Below, one piece after another: positions 32,406 to 41,884 of a DNA stretch of 64,000 nt. The stretch lies in NCBI GenBank assembly GCA_001600095.1, contig BCIX01000005.1, positions 688,523-752,522 on the forward strand, read 5' to 3'. The notes beneath the pieces were generated by a model that made no database searches, was not told the origin of the DNA, and saw nothing but the letters and a program-made list of their open reading frames with translations. This DNA is from Bullera alba. Its lineage: Eukaryota; Basidiomycota; Tremellomycetes; Tremellales; Bulleraceae. The translations under genes and the position numbers were made by a program. The first letter of the stretch is position 1. Every line of letters starts with the position of its first letter.

Positions 32406-33976
32406 CATATAGTCTTACCGTGCCATAATGCTGGCAGCCTCCCCACGATCACCTCTGACGTGGTGTCCACTCAGCTCGCCCAAGGGACTTTCTCGCAACA
32501 CATCACCTGCCCTCGTACCGGCTTCAGAGTGACTTTCGCAGTCTGAGGACCGGATGACGGAGTGCCAGTGTTGTGTGTCCCCCCGTCTACATGTTCTCGG
32601 TGGTATTTTATCCCCCAGCGTGAGTCGCCCATTGGTGGAACTTGTATGTCAGTAAGTCGCTGATGACCAGAGAACAGATGCACTCTGTGTGGAGAGAGGG
32701 GTGAGGGTTATTATTCCCGACAGAGCCGGCATGGGCGGGGTGGACAATGTGAGCTTGGGCGAGAGGATCCGAGTCAGTACCGGTGAGTAAGGAGTAATCA
32801 AGGGGCCATTTGGGGTATGAGGTCTATCGGCACAGTCAGCGACGAATTTGTCGTGTGACCTATAGCCACTCATCCACTCATACCCACAACATCGGACTAG
32901 CTGGCATACTGACCAGGAGTCACGGATCAGACATGACCCTGTCCATCCTCGAGCACCTCGACATTAAGCCCAGACATATCATCGGCATCTCCGCCGGGAT
33001 GTAGTACGTCCACTGTCCAACTTCCCTCACGATCTCGTCCTTACCTGACTCCTCTCATGTCAGCTATCTCCTCGATCTGATACCGCGGTATGAGCAGGTC
33101 GCATTGGAGATATACCTCATCTCCCCTTGGGTCTCAATCTCGGCCAAGACTAGGGGTAGACTCAAAGCCGCCCTGGCGGCCGTGATCCCAAAGACGGTCA
33201 TCACTGCTCGAGCCATACATGTGAGTGGAGAGCAGAGACTCTGCATGGTGAATGCGGTTGGATGCTGACGGCAGCGATTGGCAGCCGGGGAGGAAGTACC
33301 GTCTCAAGGAGTTCCTCAGAGGTGTTTTCGGCATATCAGCACGACAAACCCCGCGGGAGGGGTTGACCGATGAAGCGAGGTGGAGAGCACTTGCAAGTCC
33401 AGTGAGTCCACGGCAATCCCGAGGGAAATCGATTTGCGATGGTGTACTGACCAAACATAGCTGTGCGAGGTCTATACCGCCTTCGAGGACAGCGGGGGTA
33501 ATGATCAAGGTATTCCACAGTAGATGTATCTGTGCAGCTATGGAGTTAATGGCGGGTACAGAGATCGCACAATGCCTGAACAAAGGAGGCGGGGATACAG
33601 GCCCATCGTACCTCCCCTCAAAGCTGGGCTGTCTGCGTGGACACCGTGTTGATATCTGGTTCGGAGGGCGGGATAAGCTCGTCGAGCCGAGAGCACAGGG
33701 TAGGTAGCTCAGCTGCATGGTCAGTTTTGATGGATCACGAAGTAGCTGACTGCCGTGTTGGTAGACTGGCTAGAAGAGCAGCTGGCCAAGTTAGGTGTAG
33801 AACACCGGGTCCACAGTGTGTCACAGGCGAATCACGATGACCTGTCAGTAGAGTTCAAAGCAAAATTGATCAGGCTGCTGAACTCACTCAGGCTGTGGCG
33901 CCCCGAGGGGATATACGAGATCTTTGATCTGATCAGAAGCCAAAGGGAGACGATAGAGGTGGTCTCTAGTCAGTAG
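32406..33976 (+). pseudogene. Alpha/beta-hydrolase paralog B, disrupted near the N-terminus
   Basis: Tandem duplicate of the gene at 30397. Its aligned exons end at 32619, then 32678-32782, 32931-33003, 33064-33220, 33285-33401, 33461-33509, 33562-33699 and 33765-33976. Exons of 105, 73 and 49 nt are shared exactly with paralog A. The fold motifs are intact: GVRVIIPDRAGMGGVD, GISAGMYYLLDL, WFGGRDKLVEPRAQ and QANHDD. In the first exon, however, CPRTGFRVTFAV (matching CPRSGLPVSYCDV of paralog A) runs into TGA at 32544-32546, and the frame then continues GPDDGVPVLCVP up to the normal splice site. There is no in-frame ATG between that stop and the end of the exon. It may be a young pseudogene, or may use an unseen splice form. 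The lid insert of paralog A is missing here. Confidence 0.65.
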
Positions 33977-34156
33977 AAAGGGTTATCACTCTGTGTCAGC
34001 GCTATAGTCTCTGGTCCACCGTCCATGCGATGAGGACATTCGGGCATCTGGCGGATCGCGCTTAGGTTCACTCTTGGCATACTGTACAACTGCGCTAGCG
34101 AGCTCTATTCATTCGTTCGCTTATCGATGAGGGCCGTAGCCTCAAGGCAGGGACGC

Positions 34157-35140
34157 TCAGGCCCAGACCTGATCGGGGGAGACTAGAATGTCACGGCCAT
34201 TCGACCGAGTATACCGTTTCGCCTAGCAGCCCATCGCGTCAGTATCGCCAAATAGGACAATTGCTCGTGGGACTCACCGAGTCTTTTGGCATTGACTTGC
34301 GCATGTCTACCCACGTCGTATTAGCATGGCAGCTGTTTGTGCTGTATATTCGACTCACCAAACCCGTCTAGTTCGTCTCGCGTGCCTTGACCTCCTAGCA
34401 TGGCATTGTAGTAGCTACCGAATGTCAGCGTCGAGCATGCTCATGTTCGGCTGAGCAAAGAGGCAGCCTCGATGATCCGGATTGGGAGCCATGTTGGAGG
34501 CCCGTACTCACTCGACGACCCGCCTATACACGCTGTACCCCATTTTCTCATACATCTCCACCGCCCTCGTGTTGTTACATCGCACAAACAGGTCGACAAA
34601 CCATGCGTCCACGCTATCCCTCCCTCCTCCCTTCCCACTTGGAGCAACAGCTGCTGAATCGCTGGAGTCTGCGCTGTCGGCCTGGGGCGGGGGTGAAGAC
34701 AGCGTCTCTAGGATGTCCATGTATATCCGAGCCAGGCCGAGTCCTCGATATTGCGGCGATATTGACAATGCGGTCAAATGTCCGTGGTGTTGAGTATCGG
34801 GAGGAGGGGGCTCGTGTTTCGCAATCACTACCAAAGGTCAGCTGCTACACAAGCTGAACCACATAGATGTCGAAGCTAGTGTGCGAATGGAATGGGACCC
34901 ACTGTACGACTTGATCCCCCCGTCAAAAGCGCCTTCTGTGGCAACGCAGAATTCCGGCCATTGGGCGAGATAGGAAGCGTAGTAGCCATTGTGATACTGA
35001 AAGGGTGAGATTATTCAGCCTTATGGCAATCCCAGCAGCTCAGAAGGTGGACATTCACTCACCGTAGCGGTCCAAGAATCTGCTTGTACGGGATTAAACT
35101 GGAGTATGTCGGCTATTTGGAACGGCCTAGTGACTGACAT
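34157..35140 (-). CDS. NAA20: NatB catalytic subunit, N-alpha-acetyltransferase NAA20
   Basis: NatB acetylates proteins starting Met-Asp/Glu/Asn/Gln on the ribosome, with NAA25 as partner. Six exons: 35140-35063, 34996-34903, 34827-34512, 34414-34359, 34306-34278 and 34222-34157, giving 212 residues. Landmarks: the N-terminal TRPFQIADILQFNPVQADSW, NGYYASYLAQWPEFC, HGHLTALSIS followed by the acetyl-CoA loop PQYRGLGLAR, WFVDLFVRCNN and EKMGYSVYRRVVDYYNAM. The C-terminus has DMRKSMPKDS and a 'SNGRDILVSPDQV' end, as in NAA20. An insert of about 30 residues rich in Ser, Pro and Gly separates DILETL from WFVDLF and is absent from the usual enzyme. Introns are 52-97 nt. Confidence 0.93.
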
Positions 35141-35437
35141 GGCCGGCGGCTGAAGCTTTCCCGCTCTTAAATCAAGGGTCCGCTTTTGACTGCAGGCTCG
35201 AGTGGTTCTTTGTATCCCAGTCGAGACTTGAACATGAATCAGTCGTCGAAAGATAGGCTGCAACCTGAAACATGGCCGGAAATACTCTGGGTAAACCTAC
35301 TCCAGCACGTGGCGTCTGGTCGACTCTGGTCGGACAGGCGCTGCTAACGAGGAGGTTACAGTGCTGCCGGAACTCGTTGCGGCCCATCATAATGTCATCA
35401 CAGCATCTATATACAAGAGCGCCCTCCCATGTCCTTC

Positions 35438-36697
35438 CTACTCCGTCTTGACGCCTTCCGCCGCTTCTAGCACTGGATAGCTCGGCAGGGGAAAGTCGTC
35501 GTCGTTCTCCGTCGCTGCCTTTTTGGCAAAGTATGGGATGCTCAGGATCTTGGGGACGATGATGGAAAGTGTCCAGACGAAGGTATGCAGCAACCACCGC
35601 TTGAAAGCGGTCTGTGGGTGGGCGATGGCCGGGACGAAGAAGGGTATGTTTTGGATATTATCGACGAAAGGCTTGAAAGTCGACTCGTACGCCTGGAACG
35701 CTTTGGTCGGAGTTGTCTCCTGTTTGCTGAGTTCGCCAGCGAGTACGTACGCGCCAGTGAGGGCGAGCGAAGTGCCCATGCCGGTGAGAGGGGTCGGTGC
35801 GTAGGCTGTATCCCCAAGGCAGACGACTCGACCGGTGGACCAGGTCTTCATCCTGATCTGCTGAATGGCGTGAAAGTAAAAATCCTCCGTCGAGGACATT
35901 TCATCCAAAAAGCGCTTTGATTCCCAGCCGGAATGGGTGAACTCTTTCCTGAGAATATCCTCCTGACTCTGCCTGTCGCTCCTGGCGGCCTTCATCCACT
36001 CTGTCTTCTGCTGCTCGTTACATGGCATAAGGGAGAACATGGCCCTGATGGTGCCATAGGGGTCGGGGCGGGTGGTGACGACTTTGGAGCCGAGTGCTTG
36101 GTAGATGTTCCAAAAGTCGTTGTCGGCGGGGGTAAGAGGTACAGTGAAGTATGCCACGAACATGTTCTTGTCGACGACGTTTACTGCGTCCTCGGGAAAA
36201 CACTGTTTGCGGACTTTGGACCATTGACCATCTGACACCACCAGCAGATCATACTCCTCCACTTCTCCTCCGACTCTGACCTTGACTCCTGCCTCATCGT
36301 TCGAGATGACCTCTTGGATCGTCGTGGCGAACCGGTATGTGACGTTGGAGAAACCCTTGGTGGCTTCGTAGAGGATTTTGGCCAGATCACCCCGGAGAAT
36401 CTCGTACTCGCTGGTGAAACTCGCAGTAGTGCCCTCCTTTACGGGGAACGGGGCGAATGGCCTGCCATGGGCGTCGATGAACTGAGTGCCCTTTTCAGAG
36501 GTGTTGTGTTTCTTGACCTCTTCCAGTAGACCCATCCGCTTGATGACCGTCAATGCACTGCCGGTGATGTCGACATTCTGACCGCTGATCAATGGTGCGG
36601 GATGTCGCTCAAAGACGGTGACTTGATGGCCGAGTTTGGCGAGATGAAAGCACAAGGCCGGACCGGCGATTCCACCACCACTGATCAAGACTTTCAT
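35438..36697 (-). CDS. FAD-dependent monooxygenase (aromatic hydroxylase type), intronless
   Basis: Flavoprotein of the PF01494 type, which hydroxylates small aromatic or polyketide substrates with NAD(P)H and oxygen. Landmarks: the N-terminal dinucleotide loop VLISGGGIAGPALCFHLAKL with VFER at the strand end, LRGDLAKIL, the DG motif DLLVVSDGQWSKVR, and the GD motif VCLGDTAYAPTPLTGMGTSL. The C-terminus has a hydrophobic segment (LLHTFVWTLSIIVPKILSIP) that may bind a membrane. The start is the ATG of MKVLISGGG at 36697. An upstream in-frame ATG at 36757 lies only ~15 bp from a TATA box and is less likely. It is one exon of 420 codons among neighbours with many introns. The overall look is close to TetX/actinobacterial-type enzymes, so transfer from bacteria is possible. 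The substrate is unknown. Confidence 0.88.
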   Translation of the reverse strand: MKVLISGGGIAGPALCFHLAKLGHQVTVFERHPAPLISGQNVDITGSALTVIKRMGLLEEVKKHNTSEKGTQFIDAHGRPFAPFPVKEGTTASFTSEYEILRGDLAKILYEATKGFSNVTYRFATTIQEVISNDEAGVKVRVGGEVEEYDLLVVSDGQWSKVRKQCFPEDAVNVVDKNMFVAYFTVPLTPADNDFWNIYQALGSKVVTTRPDPYGTIRAMFSLMPCNEQQKTEWMKAARSDRQSQEDILRKEFTHSGWESKRFLDEMSSTEDFYFHAIQQIRMKTWSTGRVVCLGDTAYAPTPLTGMGTSLALTGAYVLAGELSKQETTPTKAFQAYESTFKPFVDNIQNIPFFVPAIAHPQTAFKRWLLHTFVWTLSIIVPKILSIPYFAKKAATENDDDFPLPSYPVLEAAEGVKTE

Positions 36698-37820
36698 GTT
36701 GTGTGGGTGGTTTCGTCGGGATGGAGGTGAAGAGCAAGCATACCGGACAAGGCTCAATCGTGGCCTAGATCTTTATACGGATGTGAACTAGGACGCGGCA
36801 CTGCGCTTACACGTACTCGTCATCAAAGCCACCCTTTCGGCCAACATTGGCGCCGTTATCAACCAACGCGCGTAACTCCGGCAGCCGAACTGCTCTCGCG
36901 ATCGATCGGCTATTTTAAGGCACGGGTCTGCGAAGAGTTGGCGCACCGTGTGCATCCAATGTACTTCTGGCTCGGTAGAGCTACTCAGATTGCAGAGAGT
37001 GTCCAGAGCACATAGAGCTAGGAGATGCTGCTAGTGCGCTCGGACACGACAGTAGGCGTCACATCCGTCGATATTCCCGGCCGTTGCAACGATCCCGCCT
37101 ACGGAATTGGGAAATGTTTCAACTTTCGACATCGGGGGACTAGCCCGGCCAGCTATCACATGCGCAATACTGGTCTAGCAGAGTCTGACATTCGACACAG
37201 CAGCATGCAGAGGTGACCGAGGCGAAATGGGAGCCACGCACAGCGGGACGATGAGATCTAAGGCCTAAGGCTTGTAAGAAGGAGGAATTGCTTCCAAAGG
37301 ATATTGCTCCGCTCATCTAAAGGAGGGGGAGGGAGGGGAGTCGGTGATGACGGTCCCATCATCGACAGATGCAGCATGCGGCGTGTACAGACAGGCGGGT
37401 TATGGTGTGTGAGGACAACTTGTGTGACACTCACCAGCGCTCGCCCGCGTATCCGATCGCACACAGATCCAGGCCGGGTCGCAATCAAACCCCTTGAAGA
37501 GGTGTTGACAGCTGTATAGGGGTCCATCCTATCAGTGAGATAGGTGAGTCGATTGCGATCTATATATCATCGCAAGCTCACTCTCTCCAATGACATGGCC
37601 ACAACATCCCCATCCACCAGCACGACTCTCACATCCAACTGGGCCAATCACTCCTTGGACTAGCTCGGACTCTGGGTGGAACACGGATTTACAGTTTCAT
37701 CTGGCTTCTTGCTTCCTCGCTTCTCAAACACGCACAAAAAGCATGCCCCACTCGGCCCACGAGTTAGTGATACTCTAGGAAGCCTCAGCTGGGACGTACA
37801 ATAAGCCTGCGGCTGGAAAC
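36698..37820. other. Intergenic, 1.1 kb, divergent promoters
   Basis: Between the monooxygenase and the gene at 37821. No supported gene. Purine-rich tracts (GGAGGGGGAGGGAGGGG, near 37322) and a TATATATC near 37560 are present. Confidence 0.45.
36771..36777 (-). promoter_or_regulatory. Probable TATA box of the FAD monooxygenase gene
   Basis: TATAAAG on the minus strand, about 75 bp upstream of the chosen start codon. It supports the ATG at 36697 over the one at 36757. Confidence 0.4.
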
Positions 37821-40800
37821 ATGCAGGTCCAATCCCCTCCTCGTTCTGATACGGGTACACCCCCCTCACCAGCTAGATTGACTTTGGCCCCTGTATCCCC
37901 CTTCTACCTCACTCCGCCAGTCTCGCCGCCAGTCTCGCCGAGCGAATCCCCCCACTACCCCAGAGACTCGATACTGAGCTGTTCGACGGGCACCACTGCG
38001 AACATCCGTACCGCGACATCGGGGTACATAGCCAGTCGAGAGGTGACATTGGTCAAAGTCCTAGATCTGGCGCTGGTGCGATATTCGGAGGAAATGGACA
38101 GGCGAATGCAGGAGAGGCCGTCTCCGGGAGACTCGGACATGACGGCCAGGCCAGGCCAAGTGGATAGGTCGTCAACGTCGCCTCGACGCGTATTGGATTA
38201 TACATCTCGACACCCTGCACCAACCTCTCCTCTCCCCTCCGTCCCCAATGTCACTCAAGTAGGCGGGTCCCTCAGTGACCCCAACTCCCACGAACATGGA
38301 CATCAGCCCGAGATCGACTTCACTCTTCCCACTCCATCCACCGACCCCGGTGCACGGGTGAGGCACTCCACCTACCTGTCTAAACCCACTGCACCGCACG
38401 ACGAGCCTGCCACTCGAAGAGGAACACGATACTCTTCTGCCGATACCGCATGCACCCTCGCCCCTTCCGACGCGTTATCATCCCGAGGGGAGGGCAAGTG
38501 GTGGCCAAAGTATTATCCCTACCCACCGCCCGACGTGCCTGTCGACACGTCCTTTCTCCGAATGAGCGTCACCACCGCTGCAGAGTCCGAGCTGGCCTAC
38601 GGACACTCGATCCCGAGCCACGCAAGTGGAGTGCACGCGAGGCCAGAGAGGGAAGGCGGTTCGAGAAGGGTCAATGGAGAGGAGCAATCGGTAGAAAAGT
38701 CGTTCTTGAGAATGACTATCACTACGGACAATTCATCTGCGCCCAGAGACACTGGACGAGCTCATGCTTTCGTGTCCCCAAGAGGAAACGGGGAGGAGGT
38801 ATTGGATCATAATAGTGGAGTCTCCCTTCACACCCTCCCACGCGACAGTCCCGATCTCAAGCGCACGAGCGTGGACACCAAGGCTTCCGGCAAGAGCGGC
38901 ACCTTCTACAGCGGCAACACCTTCGGCCACAACCACAGCCAGACCCGCGCATCAGCCACCAGGCCTTCCCTTGCCACGCATCCAGAGGAAAGGAGGTGGA
39001 GTATCGAATCCGACGTTGGGTCCGAGGTACCCCCTTCCCAGCCCCACCCCCCGACTGGCACGAAGAAGGGAAAGAAATCGACCGTCGACGGCGCAGCACT
39101 GCCATCGCTGAACGAGGTGGTGGACGGGGAGGATTCCGATGCAGACGATCAGTGGAGAATGGACAGTGTACTCCCCGCGAGGAGCCAGAGGGAGAAGCAT
39201 ATGAGTAAGGTCGATCGCATGCTCGGAGACGGTGCCGCCGCCGCGGGAGACAGGTTGGAGAGGAACAGACGGACCTTGAAGGAAGCTATAGAGAAGAGCG
39301 TGGTACCAAAGACGTGAGTCGGCCGGAGGACGAGTCTACAGATTGCACTACTGACACGTAAGGGTAGACCTGTTGGGCCATTACCTCCCCGCCGATCCGG
39401 TCACAAGGCTTCCGCCTCTGTACCCCTCTATCACCTCTCGACACCTCACTCTGCGATCGAACACCGGGATCAAGCTGAGCTACTCGCCTCGCCGGTGCTG
39501 CATACTGGGATTCATGGCCGCCCCCGCTCAAACTCGATCGACTCGGCGATCTCCCTGCACCCGTCAATTGCAGATTCCATCACTCGACTCCTACCCCTCA
39601 CTCATCCCCTCTCCCCGGGCACCCACTCGCCGTTCAACAAGGCTCTGCCTAACGTGCCCAGTATTTCCAAAGACGACTTATCGATCGAACAGCGTCAACG
39701 GCTCTTGAGATCGATGAAGGCGCTAGAGAAACGCCTGGGCGAGTCACTCACAGAGGACATCACCGGTGGCCTTGTCGTAGGTCCCTCGCAGGGCAGTCCG
39801 GCAAGCACTTTCCTCCATGACAATGGTCAGGACAGCCACGAGGGGGGCGGGTCGAAAATTGCCAAGAACATCAAAGAGGCATTCGGCCTAGAGAAGAAGA
39901 TCAAAGATCGATCACTGGGCCGACCTGGCAACTCCCGCAATGGCAGCTACGACGGTACCCGCCTCAAAGGCGAGGGCGTCAGTTCTGGCAGCAGCCTGGA
40001 GTCGACTCGGAGGGGGGGGAAGGAGATGAGAGTCTCGCCGAGGTCGGATGGCCGTCCGCTCACTCCTACTGGTCGAGGGGAAATCAGCGACTTGTTCCAG
40101 AGTGACACCTCTCCACCCAAAGACTGGTTCAGGGATAATCAAGATGGAGCATGGCCCGAGGGGGATGGCGACTCGGAGGCAGTGAGGCGTATGCGAAGGA
40201 GACAAATCTCCAAGGTGAGCCATAACGCCAATAGAGTATCGCACTATGAATTGACATCTGGAATAGCTCAACAAGTGGCTCGGGACGGTTGTCAGTCCCG
40301 ACACATTGGCCTCTGCGGCAGATAACGCACAGCAACTCCAGCGACATCAGGCATTACGAGCCCCTCTCCCCGGATCACCGCTCGCCTACCCCGATAGCCC
40401 AATGGGTGGCTTTGGAAACACTCCCTCGCCCTCGGACGACGTCTCCTTCATGCACTTTGACGACGCAGGCTCCTTCAAGGACGGCCTGTTCAGCAAGGAA
40501 TGGACGGTCAGGTTGAAAGAGCGTATCGGCAACAAACGGCTCACGCGCACTCCGACACCTCTCCGATCAAACTCCCAGCCTGCGAGTGGTGTGGCTAGTC
40601 AGCAGCACAGCAGGGAGAACAGTGGGGATGGGGAGAATGTCAAGACCGATCAATACCCTTTCTTCGATATGGGCACCGAAGCGGCCGGAGGGATGGATAC
40701 TGCGAAGAGCAGCGGTCGAGACGGCAACAATCTCGGATTGAGCGAGGGCGAGAGGACGCAAGCTAGGAAACGAGCCCAAAAGCTTAGCCAGGTGAGGCAG

Positions 40801-41678
40801 TGATCACAGATCCCAGCGGGAGTGTCAGGTTGAAGGGGTGTGAGATAAGGAATAGAAACCGAGAGTTTGGATACAGGCCTATGGGACTTGGGAACGATTG
40901 GAAGATTCTGGTGATGGAAGGTGGGCTCTCCTCGGTTGCCTGAATTGTTCACCATTCCGACCGATGCGACGGGCCGTGATCGATGATCACTACATCGATT
41001 TTGTTAGACTCTGAGCTGATGCTGAAATGGGAACAGGTCTTCGGAGTACTTCCCCCTTTGGAGATGTACCACCCTGCCTACCACAACAAAGGCGAAACTC
41101 CCTCGAATACCTTCCGACAACTGAATCAATCCCTGCAGGGGTTACTCTACCTCGCCGAGAATGATCCCGGGCAACTGGCCAAGATTGTTGACAGGCTTAG
41201 TGTTCATGACGGAGAAGTCGAGGATTCCGATCGACCTTCTGAGTCGGCCGGTGACTCTCCACACAACCAAACATCATCTCAAGGCAACAAAACCAATAAT
41301 GCCGCGAAGGGAGGTGAAAATGAGAACAACGACATCGAACTGGGAGATAGGACCGACACGAGGTCTCGAGCAGCTCGACGACGACGTACGGAGAAACTAA
41401 GCCAGTTCTTCGGCGAGACGAACTTCGACTCGACCCCTCCGCCCCCTACTCCTTCTCAACCCTCTGGCGCGAATCCACCAACCACGGCCAAGGGGCTGAA
41501 AGGGACTATGCGCCGGATGGACACGTATGATGGCATTCTAGCGGAAATAAGGAAATCGGTTCAGGTAGAAGCGTGGCGAGGGCGACTGCGCTTGGACGAG
41601 GTGGACAGGCTGGGCGAGGCTATGCGGGCGTTGAAGCGCGAGCGAGAGGCGAAATCGGGCGTATGGGCGCAATTGTGA
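37821..41678 (+). CDS. Unknown 1168-residue protein with three KLSQ-FG-type motifs
   Basis: Four exons: 37821-39313, 39368-40214, 40267-40791 and 41037-41678, an exact multiple of three. The first ~900 residues are mostly disordered (Ser, Pro, His, Asp). Structured-looking islands: REVTLVKVLDLALVRYSEEM, a repeated phrase VDTSFLRMSVTT / VEKSFLRMTITT, RDRLEERNRR-like helices around GDRLERNRRTLKEAIEKSV, LSIEQRQRLLRSMKALEKRL, and a C-terminal helix pair ending LDEVDRLGEAMRALKRERE. A short basic motif occurs three times: RRRQISKLNKWLG, RKRAQKLSQVFG and RRRRTEKLSQFFG. After the second copy comes a well-formed region PPLEMYHPAYHNKGETPSNT ... QGLLYLAEND. No catalytic motif, membrane span or known domain is recognised. 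The intron 40792-41036 is long (245 nt). Confidence 0.75.
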
Positions 41679-41884
41679 GAGTGGTACGTGTGTAGGGATA
41701 GGAGATTGGAGGGTTTGTATAATGTCACGAGTTTGACGACCTGTGATGATAATGTCGGATGAGGGGATGGTACGCTGTAACGACGACGACGAGACGAGTC
41801 TGTAAGATCACGATGTATGCCACCAGATCGCCCAACAACTGCGTTGAAGCTGTGGCATGTCTCTACAGATGGCACACCCGCCCA

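Noticed and set aside
33510..33537. A 28-nt intron in hydrolase B
   Set aside because: The acceptor at 33561 gives a 52-nt intron and the sequence QEIAQCLNKGG, which matches QEHLQCLNRGP of paralog A.
36697..36757. Upstream ATG for the FAD monooxygenase
   Set aside because: It lies about 15 bp from a TATA box, too close for a leader, and MKVLISGGG is the normal family start.
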